Assembly (NCBI GenBank): GCA_023105745.1 | Contig: JALGQZ010000007.1 | Location: forward strand, 52,867,569 to 52,931,568 | Length of the DNA stretch: 64,000 nt | Direction: 5' to 3' | DNA from: Austropuccinia psidii | Lineage: Eukaryota; Basidiomycota; Pucciniomycetes; Pucciniales; Sphaerophragmiaceae | Shown here: positions 8,231 through 18,802 of the stretch, one piece after another | Position numbering within the stretch: the stretch's first letter is position 1 | How the letters are laid out: each line of letters opens with the position of its first letter | Notes under the pieces: generated by a model | The model's input: the letters and a program-made list of their open reading frames with translations, nothing else | Told to the model about the DNA's origin: nothing | The model's database searches: none | Program-made: the position numbers and the translations under genes

Positions 8231-10072
8231 TTCTGATCTTTTATCCTCTCTGGGAATCTTTGGGACCATCTTGGATTCTATAGGGATTCTAGTCCAAGTT
8301 TTACCAATTCTTGTTCTGGTAATGATATCTTCCATTGCATTAATGTAGTCCTCTGCTGAACAGGGTTCTACACATCCGCTTTTGATAGTATGTTCCAGTG
8401 CTCCTCCACACTTTCTTAATATCTTTATATCAATCATAGTGTCAGACATATCTGGGTGTAAAGCAGATAATCTTTCTTTTTGCTTGAAGAACCAAGTAAG
8501 TGGTTTATTTTTCTCTGAGTTAAAAATGGCACTTTCAAAAGCATTTTCCATTTTAAACCTCCAAGAATTGTTGGCCCATTTGGTAATCACTTCAGATTTC
8601 TACCAAGACCAATCATGCTTTCCATGATCCATTCTCATTTTGTAATACCATTTCTTTTCAGTTCTGGTAAACAGAGATTGTAATTTCCCCACTATGATTT
8701 CATCAGGTATATTAAAGTCTTCCTGTAACATATCAATAGTCCTGATGAACTCAATATGGTTGTATTCTCCTTCACCAGAGAATGTTGGCCATTCTTCTAA
8801 TTTGGGAATATCTTTAACAGAGACAACATTTTCTCCTAAAAGTGGGGTAAAACTTCCTTTAACAGAAGGTTTTTCTTCAGTCAAAGGTGTAGATTTTCTT
8901 GGCATATGTGGTTCATAATTTTTATGAATTTGTTCCACATTTGCAATGATTTCATTCTTTAAATTCTGCCTTTCACTGTTACTTTTTGCTAAATGTGTAG
9001 CAAACTGATAGGTATTTTCAACTATCTTTAAGACATGATATTTTAGAATTTTAAGTTGATCATTCATTTTAAAAATAGAAAGATCTTCCATTTCATCATT
9101 CTGAACTTGAGATGAACTCTCAATTCTGCTACAAACATTGATAATTGAATCAAATCTGGCATTTGTCAATTTATACCATTCAGTATATTTCTTGTCATGT
9201 CTTTTCAAATCACTGATATCCAATGTTATTTTAGTTAACTTTGAATCAAGTTTACCAATTTCTACATTAATACTACTTTGTACATGATTTATTTGCTTGG
9301 AAAGGTCCTGTTCATCCTTTCCTGCTCCTTGGCTGTGAATTCCATTAGAGTTCTGGCCATGTTGAACACACTGTCCACAGCTGAAGGCTCCAATTTGGGG
9401 ATCCTGTACCACTTTGGGTAAGATCTGTGGCAATTGGCTTTGCCTTTTACCTTTCCTTGATGGTTCTTGGGACCTCTCTGCTTATTGTGAGGTCCTTTGG
9501 GCTTGTCTTTGGACACTTCTGGAGCTGGTTTGGATCTGGCAGATGCCACTGGGTCCTCTGTCTCCAAATCTGGAGTCATTTCCAGTTCCTTCTTCTGGTC
9601 TATGGATAAAAGACTTTGGTTCTTCAACCAATTCTTTATCTTTTTTACCTTGTCTTTGCAAGAGAGGGTTCTCCATCCTCCTAAGAGTTCTATGGCCTTC
9701 TCCTGACCCAGAAAGCTCTTGATGTGTAAGTAGGAGTTCATGGGCCCCTGCCAAAGGCTTGGGCATATTTCCCACTCCTCTTCATTGGCTGCTCTGAACC
9801 AATTTTTGTACTGGCATTGATGTATTTCTATTGCTGCCACTTGAAAATGGTTCATCCATGGAAATATTGTCATGAATTAGTTCAGGCTCAAAAATCACGT
9901 CAAAATCTTTGGGTACAGACCTTGGGCAATGGGGGGCAACTCTGGCATCCTCCAAATGTGTCTTTCTTGTGGAAGACTTGGCACTTCTGGATTTGGTCTT
10001 GCCTCTTCCTTGTCCACATCCATCTGGTTGGACTGAATAGTTGCTTCCATTTCTGGTATGCACCATTTTCAC
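8231..10072 (-). pseudogene. Gypsy gag (element B), truncated by element X insertion
   Basis: One frame of 614 codons runs from ATG 10072 (an alternative Met follows at 10066) to the junction at 8231, with stops near 9780 (TGA), 9480 (TAA) and 8600 (TAG in place of a Trp codon). There are no frameshifts. The N-terminus is basic and low complexity. A long Lys/Glu/Leu-rich, coiled-coil-like segment covers about 9290-8950. A retrotransposon gag-like capsid domain follows (EEWPTFSGEGEYNHIEFI, about 8800, through PLTWFFKQKERLSAL, about 8490). The zinc knuckle and everything downstream are lost. Gag forms the intracellular particle. The same 5' architecture is seen in element C, where a second frame also matters. 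Confidence 0.88.
9289..9873 (-). CDS. Second open frame overlapping B gag (possible Gag N-terminal ORF)
   Basis: This stop-free frame of 194 codons is offset by +1 from the surrounding gag frame, and in the same stretch the gag frame itself has two stops. Its protein matches the 46421-46113 frame of element C at spaced positions: WE..P..QG.MNS, K.FL.E, GW..LS, KKIK. It then gives NMARTLMEF, matched by NIARTLMEL of C. It ends FPSK-stop (9289), and the capsid frame continues at -1. I infer this is a real protein-coding segment rather than a shadow. Whether it is translated as a separate ORF or fused by frameshifting is open. Confidence 0.5.
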   Translation of the reverse strand: MTIFPWMNHFQVAAIEIHQCQYKNWFRAANEEEWEICPSLWQGPMNSYLHIKSFLGQEKAIELLGGWRTLSCKDKVKKIKNWLKNQSLLSIDQKKELEMTPDLETEDPVASARSKPAPEVSKDKPKGPHNKQRGPKNHQGKVKGKANCHRSYPKWYRIPKLEPSAVDSVFNMARTLMEFTAKEQERMNRTFPSK

Positions 10073-10650
10073 GTCAATTTAAAGATAAAGGGTGAAAATA
10101 TAAGATAAAATACAGACCTTTTGGTGGGATTTAGTCATTTCTGAGTTAAATAAGGTGCCTCTTTTAGCAATTTGCACCTCAATATGGTCTTCATATTCTG
10201 CCCCTGAAGATTCTGGACTAGTGATATATCTTTTACAGAGTCTATTGCCAGCTTCACAGTATTTGATTAAAGACACTAGAAAAACTATAAAAGAGAAAAA
10301 ATTATTTTTTATACTTTTTTTAATATATTTTTGCAGATTTTTTATAAGTTTTAGATTTTTTAATATTAAAGAAATTTATTCTTTTTAAAGAAAAAAAATT
10401 AAAATTTAAGATTTTGAATGAAAATTAATTCAGAGTAACTCAAAGAACAATTTTATAAGTTTTTGGATGTGAAAAAGCCACGTGTAAAAACAGTATAAAA
10501 TTAAACCAAATTCCTCAATGAAAAAGATTTCCAAAACAATTTCAAAAATAAGAATTATTTTAACTTCAAAATGAAAGAAACAATTATTAAATTAATATAT
10601 TTTAGAACTTAAAAATATATTAATTAAGGGTACAAGGTTCAAAAAACACA
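10073..10650 (-). other. Leader of element B between primer site and gag
   Basis: AT-rich, mostly non-coding. One 65-codon minus-strand frame (10276-10079) contains an acidic/Ser stretch but has no recognisable domain, and it does not resemble the upstream frame of element C. I do not call it a gene. Confidence 0.4.
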
Positions 10651-10664
10651 GCCAGGCCCCCAAA
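10651..10664 (-). promoter_or_regulatory. Primer-binding site of element B
   Basis: On the minus strand, two bases after the LTR end (..CTTACA) comes TGGGGGCCTGGC. A TGG-starting site at this position fits a tRNA 3'-end primer. The corresponding site in element C, TGGGGTCCTGGC, differs by one base. The tRNA species is not identified. Confidence 0.6.
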
Positions 10665-12570
10665 TGTAAGATTTGACTATGAAACTGATGATAATATCAC
10701 TATTAATCAACAGTACTATGTCTGTTCTTACGAAATATAATAATAAAATATTATTATAACCACAATTAAATAATTAAATAATTCTTTCTTTCACGTGTTA
10801 AGCACTAATAGTGATTTTAACAGTGAGCAAGTAATTTTCTACAAGAATCAATTACAAGATTTTAATAATAAAACTTCTTTTATTCAAATAATAAAATTAT
10901 TTTTATATATAATTATCTTTTGCAAGAAAAATTATAATGATAATTCTTCAAGAAAACTAATTTTAGAGAAAAACTTTAAGAATTAAAAATAAATCACTCA
11001 CTAATATTCCAAAGAACTTATTGATAGATAAGATAGAGAGATTTGACATAGAATTGTGGATTTTAAGGATCAAAATGAATTTATAACAGTATTACAACAA
11101 TATATAGTTAGATTCTATGATTTCACGTCTTTTTGATTGATTTTGAAAGATTTAAAACACTTAAGAATAGCTATAACTAATACATACTTTGTTAGTAATA
11201 ATGATTTAAATGATAATAAAATGATGATGTGGAAAAAACAGCAAGAGGAGGCCTCTTTTAAGTTTACAAAAGCTCACAGAGACATGCCATGGAGCAAAGT
11301 GAGAAACCAGTGAGTGAGAAAACAATAAAACTTTTTGGATTATTGATTGCATTATCTGTTATCATGTAAGATTATCATAATTACTTGATTGATGCTTTTA
11401 TGTGACTACCAACCCAAATATGGTTAAGAATAAGAGGAGTAACATCTGTAAATCTTCTTTTATTCCAAAATAATCATTAATTTCTCAAAGTTATCAATGT
11501 TATTGGAAATTTCATCACAGGTTGTAATTACTGTGAATTTTTGAAGATTCAGTGTTTCACGTAGAATAGTCAAAAATGGACTGTAAGTAAAACTTTGAAT
11601 TTAACTAGGAAAACTGTAATTATTTTTGGTTGCACCATAGATAATACAGTTCTCCATTAGTCCTGAAAGGTTCAGAAGGATTCATCAAGAATTGTATATT
11701 TAATGAATTTTTGAAGTTTTTACCTCATTTCTACATAGAATTGCAAATATCAGTGTTTCACTGGTTGCTATGAGGTAAATCAATGGATAAAAGTCCAAAA
11801 AGGGTTTTAATTATTCTTTTGGGGTTTATCCATGGAAAATCATTAAGAATTGACATGGTTACAGGAGTCTAAGTAGCTCTTTACCTCCTTGGCACGTCAA
11901 AATAGCAGGTTATTTGCTATTTTCTTAAGATTTACAGTAGTTGTAACATGGTAACCAAGTTCCCAAATAGTTTTAGTTTACCAATTAGGACGAGATCAGC
12001 CATGGATCCAAGCTTTGGAGCTGTCCACGCCTCTGAGGCCCCAGAAGTTGGGTACCCTGGCTCTCTTTGATGTCTTTTGTCCCCCTTGCCTATTTTTCAC
12101 ATAAAAATAGAATTTTAAGCTTCAAGTGAGATATCCACTATGGGTGTACCAAAAGTCCATGTAAGAATACCATGATATTAAGTGCTCAAAACATGCATAA
12201 CACTATTCTTAGTGTATATTTAACATGGGATTTCTCACATTCCCATTATTTCGGTGTGAAATTAAGAAAAACAAAAAATTTCATGGATCTTTTATGTGGT
12301 ATTGAAGTACTTTCCATTTTACCACCTCAAAGATAAAATTTGAGCTGATTCACTCTATGGAGCTACCCTAGGTGAATTTTTGTGTAGAATCCAAATCTGG
12401 CCTTAAATCCATGGACTTACTTACTCAATAAAAATTTATTCATCTTTTCTGAAATCAAAAATGATGAATTTTGAATATATCCATGACTTATGGGTTATGC
12501 ATAGTTCAGAATTCATTTTTAAGATAATTGTGGCCTATTTGGGTATGTAAAATATACCTCAAGGCTCACA
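10665..12570 (-). repeat. 5' LTR of element B (1906 bp)
   Basis: On the minus strand it starts TGTGAGCCTTGAGGTATA and ends CATAGTCAAATCTTACA. Closely related copies are at 12965-14887 (same strand), 33045-34951 (inverted) and 54665-56342. It is followed by a primer site and gag, so it is the element's 5' LTR and not a solo copy. The outer flanks (GGAAG versus CCAAA) do not match, as expected for an LTR that has lost its partner from the window. Confidence 0.88.
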
Positions 12571-12964
12571 GGAAGTAAAAAAAGCTATATCTGGTCTAGT
12601 GCATGAGACCAAGTAATTCAAAAGTCCAATAGCCTGTTGGTAGTCAAATTCAGGGCTTTTTTCATTTTCTTTGATGGGGATACGTCTTGAATTAGGAATC
12701 CTAGGAGTAGACACAGAATTGCAATTGATCATTCCAAATTCGCCAAGTATTTTTTTGATGTAATTTGGTTGACGTAGATATATTAGTTTTTGATTTCTAA
12801 TTCTTTCAATCTTGATTCCTAAAAAAAAGTTAGCTTCCCCTAAGTTGTCCATATTGAGGTATTCTTGTATTTTGGTTTTAAATTTTGACACCTCTTCTAA
12901 CGTTCCTCCTGTCATGATATCATCAACATGAGCATAAACCATACATACAATTGGTGTTCCTTTT
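12571..12964 (-). pseudogene. Copia RT, C-terminal part (copia 1), cut by element B
   Basis: This continues the copia 1 RT from 14888 after the solo LTR. It carries the AHVDDIMTGG catalytic box, the LNMDNLGEANFFLGIKIER region and the start of the RNase H linker (LLNYLVSCTRPDIAF). The coding stops at 12571, where the 5' LTR of element B was inserted. The RNase H and 3' LTR of copia 1 must lie left of the window. Rejoining it to 14888 through one copy of CTTTT keeps the frame. Confidence 0.88.
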
Positions 12965-14887
12965 TGTAAGATGTGACTATGAAACTGATGATAATATTAC
13001 TATTAATCAACAGTACTATGTCTGTTCTTATGAAATATAATAATAAAAAAAATTATTATAACCACAATTAAATAATTATAAAATTATTTCTTTCACGTGT
13101 TATACACTACTAGTGATTATAACAGTGAGCAGTAATTGTCTACAAGAATCAATTACAAGAAGAATTTAATAATAAAAACTTCTTTTATTAAAATAATAAA
13201 ATTATTTTAATATATAATTATCTTTTACAAGAATAATTATAAAGATAATTCTTGAAGAAAACTATTACTAGAGAAAAACTTTAAGAATTAAAGATAAAAG
13301 ACTCACTAATACTCCAAAGAACTTATTGATAATAAAAGTAGAGAAATTTGACGTGGAATTGTGGATTTAAGGGATCAAAAGGATTTATAACAGTATTACA
13401 ACAATATATAGTTGGATTTTATGATTTCACGTCTTTCTGATTGATTCTGAAAGATTAAAACACTTAAGAATAGTTGAACTAATACTTACTTGTTGGTAAT
13501 AAAGATTTTAATAAATTGATAAGATGATGATTTGGAAAAAACAGCAAGAGGAGGCCTCTTTTAAGTCAACAACAGCTCACAGAGGCGTGCCATGGAGCAA
13601 ACTGAAAAACCAGTGAGTGAGAAAACAATAAACCTTTTTGGATTATTGATTGCATCATCAGTTGTCACGTAAGATTATCATAATTACTTAATTGATGCTT
13701 TTACGTGACTATCAACCCCAATATGGTTAAGAATAAAAGGAGTAACACTTGTAAATCTTCTTTTATTCTAAAATAATCATTGATTTCTCAAAGTTATAAA
13801 TGTTATTGCCAATTTCATCACAGGTTGTAATTACTGTGAATTTTTGAAGATTCAGTGTTTCACGTAGAATAACCAAAAATGGACTGTAAGTAAAACTTTT
13901 AATTTTACTAGTAAAACTGTAATTCTTTTGGGTTTTACCATAGATAATACAGTTCTCCTTTAGTCCTGAAAGTTTCAGAAGGATTCATTAAGAATTGTAT
14001 TTTTAATGAATTTTTGAAGTTTTTACCTCATTTCTACGTAGAATTGCAAATAGCAGTGTTTTGCTGGTTGCTATGAGGTAAATCAATGAATATGGGTCCC
14101 AAAAGGGTTTTAATTACTCTTTTGGTGTTTATCCATGGAAAGTCATTAGTAATTGACATGGTTACAGGAGTGTAAGTAGCTCATTACCTCCTTGGCACGT
14201 CAAAATAGCAGGTTATTTGCTATTTTCTGGTGTTTTACAGTAGTTGTAACTTGGTAACCAAGTTCCCAAAGAGTTTTGGTTTACCAATTGGGCCAAGATG
14301 AGCCATGGATCCAAGCTCTGGAGCTATCCATGCCTCTGAGGCCTCAGAAGTTGGGTACCCTGGCTCTCTTTGATGTCTTTTGTCCCCCTTGCCTATTTTT
14401 TACGTCAAAATAGTAATTTAAGCTTAAAGTGAGATATCCACTATGGGTGTACCAAAAGTCCATGTAAGAATACCATGATATTAAGTGCTCAAAACATGCA
14501 TAACACTATTCTTAGTGTATATGTAACATGGGATTTCTCACTTTCCCATTATTTTGGCTAAAAATCAAGAAAAACAAAAATTTTCACGGATCTTTTATGT
14601 GGTATTAATGATGTGGTATTGAAGTATTTTCCATTTTACCACCTCAAATACTTAAATTGAGCTTATTCACTCTATGGAGCTACCCTAGGTGAATTTTTGT
14701 GTAGAATCCAAATCTGGTCTTAAATCCATGGATTTACTTACTCAATAAAAAGTTATTCATCTCTTCTGAAATTGAAAATGATGAATTTTGGATATATGCA
14801 TGACTTATGAGTTGTGCATAATTCAAAATTTCTTTTTGAGATAATTGTGGCCTATTTGGGTATGTAAAATATACCTCAAGGCTCACA
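12965..14887 (-). mobile_element. B-type solo LTR inserted in copia 1 RT, TSD CTTTT
   Basis: The 1923-bp copy of the B LTR starts TGTGAGCC (minus) and ends ATCTTACA. Perfect 5-bp repeats CTTTT flank it at 12960-12964 and 14888-14892. No internal region remains. It is highly similar along its length to 10665-12570, including the CACGTAGAATAG..GGACTGTAAGTAAAACTTT block. It splits RT a few codons before the VDD motif. Confidence 0.92.
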
Positions 14888-15938
14888 CTTTTAAAAACAA
14901 ACACGGATAAGCTAGACTTGGATTAAATCCTACTTTTTTGAAAACAGAGGTCAGATGTTGATACCAACATCTAGGACTCTGCTTCAAACCATAGAGTGAT
15001 CATTCTAGTTTCAAACATGTTCCTTCCTGCCGCTCATGTGGATATCCATCAGGATATTTCATAAAAACATCTTCTTCAGGCCTTCAGTACAAAAAGGCTG
15101 TCTTGACATCCATTTGATGGATTTCAAGATTTTTATGAGCACAGTAGGATAAAATAAACCTTAGAGAATTCAGCCTTCTGGTTGGTGCAAATGCTTCATT
15201 GAAGTCTATTCCCTCAATTTGAGCAAAGCCCTGCACACACAGCCTAGCCTTATATTGTATGGCCACCCCTGCACTGTTTTCTTTTTCTCTGAAAACCCAT
15301 GTAGATCCCAATAGATTAGCATTCTGAGGAATTTTTACCACTTTCCATACTGAATGTTTTGCAATACTTTTCACCTCTTCATTGATTGCTCTAATCCATT
15401 CAGATGCCATTGGATGATTGACAGCAGCATGATCATTCATTGGTAAGCTGTGAACAGTAGCAATGTAAACAGGTTGTTTCTGTTCCCTTTTTCTGGAGAT
15501 AATATTGCTTTCATCAATATTGCACAAAATATTTTTGGTTGCTATTTCAGGAACATTCTCCATTACCCATCCTTTGGGAAGCCCCTTTATGTCACTGACT
15601 GCATCACCTGACAAGGACACAAGTGGAATGTCAACAAGATCTTCTTCAGGAACTTCTCCTGAGGTGTCAAGTAATAGAGATTTATTGAAACACAAGGAAG
15701 AGTTAGGATCAGGATGATATATTTCATTATTGTTCTCTTCATCCATTTGTTCTGGGCTTGATTGATTCCCTATCTCATGTAGCGAAGATGAGGAAGATCT
15801 TGAGCCCTCTAAAATAATTGAAGATGTATAGTTGAATAACTTTTTAGAAGGACTTTCAAGACTAAAGTCCAATAACAAAGAGAAGTGCTCTTTGGGAACT
15901 TTAAGGTTAACAAGTTTGTGGTTTTCAAAACTTCCCAT
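14888..15938 (-). pseudogene. Copia linker and reverse transcriptase N-terminal part (copia 1)
   Basis: An open stretch of 284 codons (15938-15084) covers the acidic, Ser-rich integrase-RT linker and the RT start: HPMASEWIRAINEEVKSI, the NLLGSTWVFREK segment, YKARLCVQGFAQIEGIDF, and the palm segment ending DVKTAFLY. A frame change near 15084 leads into SLYGLKQSPRCWYQH (about 14960) up to the solo LTR at 14887. Several stops lie between. The family match to the Copia RT domain is clear. Confidence 0.9.
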
Positions 15939-16043
15939 TTCTTTATCTAGAAAGATACAGTCATGAGTAATTTGGAGCTTACCTGTTTCAGAGCTAAAAT
16001 CTTTGGAATTCTTGTGATCCTCTGCATAACCTAAGAAGACAAC

Positions 16044-16868
16044 TTATTGAGCTCTGGGATTGAGTTTGGACTTTAATTTTTGTTTGTTTATATTTATGTA
16101 AAACTTGCACCCAAAAGGATGTAGATTTTCACAGTTTTCTTTTCTATTATAAAACTTCTCAAAAGATGTTCTCATGCCAAGAGTTTCAGAAGGAGTTTGA
16201 TTAAGTAAATAGGCTGCAGTGGCAGCTGCCTCTCCCCACCAGATCATTGGAAGCTGGTAGTCTAAAAGCAAGCAGCAAGTCCTCTCCATTAATATCATGT
16301 TGGCCCTTTTGGAAATAGGGTTCTGCTGTGGTGTGTATGGAGACATCGACAAGAATTTAATTCCATTCTTCATTAGATAATCCCTAAATTCTTTGCTGGT
16401 AAACTCTCCTCCATTATCTGATACTATTCCCTTTATTTCACGACCAGTTTGTTTTGCCACATAAATTTTAAACATCCTAAATTTTTCAAATTCCTGTGGC
16501 TTTAGAGTAAGAAAATAGACATGCCAAAATCATGAGTAGCCATCAATAATTTGCATTACATACACACTATTCCCTCTTGAATTTGGGGTGATAGGACCAC
16601 AGAGATCCATGTGAACCACCTCCGAAGGATAGCTTAGCACTGGAAAAGTCTCTTTAAAAGGTAGCCTGTGTGATTTTGACTTTAGACATGCTTCACATTT
16701 TATTCCCGAGAAATTGACCAGGGGATATAATGGTGAGGCATAGCTTTCACTTGGGTGCCCCAGCGCTTGATGTAGTACTAATGGATCTTCATTGATGGTC
16801 ACCCTCGCAGCCACTGTTGACAAAACCTTGATTAAAATTATATTATCCACAATTTTACCATTGAACAA
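16044..16868 (-). pseudogene. Copia GAG-pre-integrase and integrase (copia 1)
   Basis: 16868-16530 carries the pre-integrase finger (LHQALGHPS, CEACLKSKSHRLPF) and the first catalytic Asp in VVHMDLCGPI. After a stop, 16475-16044 carries the second Asp in IVSDNGGEFTSKEF and then PQQNPISKRANMIL, where the family normally has a Glu before the Arg. Here it is Lys, so the DDE triad is broken. The rest (WWGEAAATAAYLLNQTPS) matches the family. The integrase inserts cDNA into chromosomes; this copy should be inactive. Confidence 0.9.
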
Positions 16869-16886
16869 TAATTTTCCTATCTCACT

Positions 16887-17582
16887 CTACAGTTTTGCAA
16901 CATTTCCTTCCCCTTTTAGGCAACAGTTATTTTTAAGGAAAGGAGATAATGAAATAAGGGGAGAAGTGATAGAGGGTACAATCAGAGAGTTCTTTAGATA
17001 AATTGGAAAACCAGATTCCGATAGCACCACAGCAGTACCAAGAGCTTCCGCCATAATGGTTTTTCTGTTGGCCAACTGTAGTTGGATATGTGTCTTCCTG
17101 AGAGATATAAATTTCTCTGCATTTCTAAATAGAAAAAAAGAGGCTCCACTATCAAGAATAGCAGAGTTATCTCCTATAGAGGCAGAATATATGGCATAAG
17201 CATGGGGTTCACTTGACTTTTCCTCCTCTTTTCTCTTTTTTAATATTCTGAAAAACGTCTCCTTCTTTTCAGGATACAGCTGAAAACATTCCAATTCCTG
17301 ATGAGGTTCCATTGGATTATGTTTTCCGCCAAAACATCTGGCCTTTCTTCCTTGCACTCTCAATGCTAAAGGGTCTTCTTTAACCACACTTTCACCCTGT
17401 TGCACCATAGCAAGTTCTATTTGAGAAAATACCTCTTCCAATGTCGGCATGTTACCAGTCATTTTTGTGGACTGATACACATTATTTGCAACAAACTTAA
17501 TTGAAGAAGGAAGCAGTTTCAAAGTGTAAAAAGATAAAATTTGAAGTATTATATTGTTTTCAAACAGCTGTGGTCCCGCCAT
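16887..17582 (-). pseudogene. Copia gag C-terminus, CHHC zinc motif and protease (copia 1)
   Basis: A frame of 231 codons. About 17332-17282 encodes C-X4-H-X5-H-X4-C in a CFGGKHNPMEPHQELEC context. This is a zinc-binding-like motif differing from the usual CCHC knuckle, and copia 4 carries a related one. The aspartic protease motif AILDSGASFFLF follows at about 17160, with the flap and LANRKTIMAEALG region after it. The protease would cleave the polyprotein. The frame is closed by a stop at 16887. Confidence 0.85.
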
Positions 17583-18104
17583 TCAAAGCTGATTTACTAG
17601 ATATTGAAACTCGTTTAGTGTTGCCAAAACAGATTGCTCATTCATTCTTAAATTAAAGATCGTGGTTATGATGTTTGAGCAATTTTCCACTGAGGTAGCA
17701 GCATAGTGCTGTTTTATCCTTTCACATAGAGTATCCAGATTAAAATAAATACTATTCTGATTGTAGAACTTATTCACATTTTCCTCATCCAGATGAGATA
17801 TGAGCCAATAAAATATATTTTCTCAACCTTCCCGAAAGATGTAAGCTTCCTCTTCTTCTACCGCATCTCTTGGAAAGTTACTTATCCAATTACTATCAAG
17901 AAAGAAGTCTAAACTTTGCATTTTAAATGCAAAGTATATACTATTCTGCCATTTCAGGTAATTAGTGATTGTAAGAGGTTCAGCATTTGAAATTTTCTCA
18001 AGCATTTGAGAAAGAGTTTGATGAGCCAAATTCCGGATCATTCTGTTTTTGAGATAAACAAAGGCCTTGCTTTCCATTTTATAACTTTTTAAAGAATAGT
18101 GCAA
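17583..18104 (-). pseudogene. Copia gag N-terminal region (copia 1)
   Basis: Two open stretches (18104-17823 and 17777-17583) are separated by a stop and a possible shift. They contain NYLKWQNSIYFAF, the usual W-containing start of Copia capsid proteins, and a later NLRMNEQSVLATLNEF region as in the UBN2-type gag of this superfamily. This forms the capsid in the intact element. Confidence 0.7.
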
Positions 18105-18162
18105 TTCTTGCTATATTGATCTATTTGGAAGAACAAAAGGAAGTATCTCTTTTATTGAAGTA

Positions 18163-18179
18163 GCTCTGGGCCCATAACC
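18163..18179 (-). promoter_or_regulatory. Half-tRNA(iMet)-type primer-binding site of copia 1
   Basis: On the minus strand, GGTTATGGGCCCAGAGC follows directly after the LTR end CTTCACA. It is complementary to the anticodon-arm region of initiator tRNA-Met, the half-tRNA primer known for Drosophila copia and yeast Ty5. The position and length fit that use. The match was judged from memory of the tRNA. Confidence 0.7.
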
Positions 18180-18544
18180 TGTGAAGTCAAGAAAGTCTAA
18201 CAAAGAGAAAAGCACTATCACGAATAGATAAGATTGCATAAACAGAGCAAACAGAAATATGAGGGACCCACCTGTGAAGTTAAGAAAGTTTAACAAAGAG
18301 AAAAGCACTATCACGAATAGATAAGGAAGAGGAAATACAACATAAGTTTGTTGAGGGATTTATACTTAACAAACACACAAGCATATTTGTGATAGTGAGT
18401 ACAAAACAAAATCTTTCTTAACTCCACGGTGATGACTACAAGGAAATAGATTAGCTATTTATTGCAAGATCAGCAATGGAATTGTCATGGATCATCCTAT
18501 TAAATTAAGTTAGTTCACTTCTGAAACTTCCTAATTCCACAACA
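18180..18544 (-). repeat. Putative 5' LTR of copia 1 with a duplicated U5 block
   Basis: It ends CTTCACA immediately before the primer site. The best start is TGTTGTGGAATTAGG at 18544, giving about 365 bp. Its partner LTR is outside the window, so the start is not confirmed. A 53-bp block at 18180-18232 is repeated at 18273-18325 with about two mismatches, so the end of the LTR is duplicated. The second copy also has TGTGAAG at its edge. Confidence 0.55.
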
Positions 18545-18802
18545 ATTGACACAAAAACCCAATGCGCAGATAACCTGAATATTGACAAGAGGATCATGCG
18601 CAGATCCTGCACATGATCTGCAAACCAACACCCGACAATATTCAACTCCCTGAAGAATCAATTTGACATTTGACACTACCTCCAGTATTCTTTTTCATTA
18701 CCTTCTCCTTTTCTTCTTTTCTTCCTTTTACTTTCCATTATTTCCTTCTATCTCCTTTTTCTTTTTTTCTCTTTTATTTATTTCTTTAAGGCTAGAACAT
18801 TC
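18545..18802. other. Spacer between copia 1 and copia 2, pyrimidine-rich
   Basis: No gene. It contains ATGCGCAGAT twice, a GCAGATC/GATCTGC inverted repeat around 18600-18620, and a long C/T run (about 18690-18790) on the plus strand. It continues, after removal of copia 2, at 28589. Confidence 0.4.

Larger units (their letters stand above)
8231..12570 (-). mobile_element. Ty3/Gypsy element B, 5' portion (pol and 3' LTR lost to the left)
   Basis: Read on the minus strand: 5' LTR (12570-10665), primer-binding site, leader, and gag (10072-8231), then an abrupt junction with the 3' LTR of element X at 8231. On the right, the LTR start (TGTGAGCC) abuts copia 1 RT at 12570/12571. The five bases outside it are GGAAG, and the same five should flank B's 3' LTR left of the window. 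B therefore inserted into copia 1 and was then split by X. Confidence 0.82.
12571..18544 (-). mobile_element. Ty1/Copia element, copia 1 (5' part)
   Basis: On the minus strand, in order: putative 5' LTR (18544-18180), a half-tRNA-type primer site, gag, a zinc-binding motif, protease, integrase and RT. The order protease, integrase, RT is diagnostic of Copia. It is interrupted by a solo LTR (12965-14887) and cut by element B at 12571. All coding blocks have stops or frame changes. Confidence 0.87.

Noticed and set aside
9427..9722. Plus-strand frames of 60-102 codons over B gag
   Set aside because: Shadows of the minus-strand gag. No motif.
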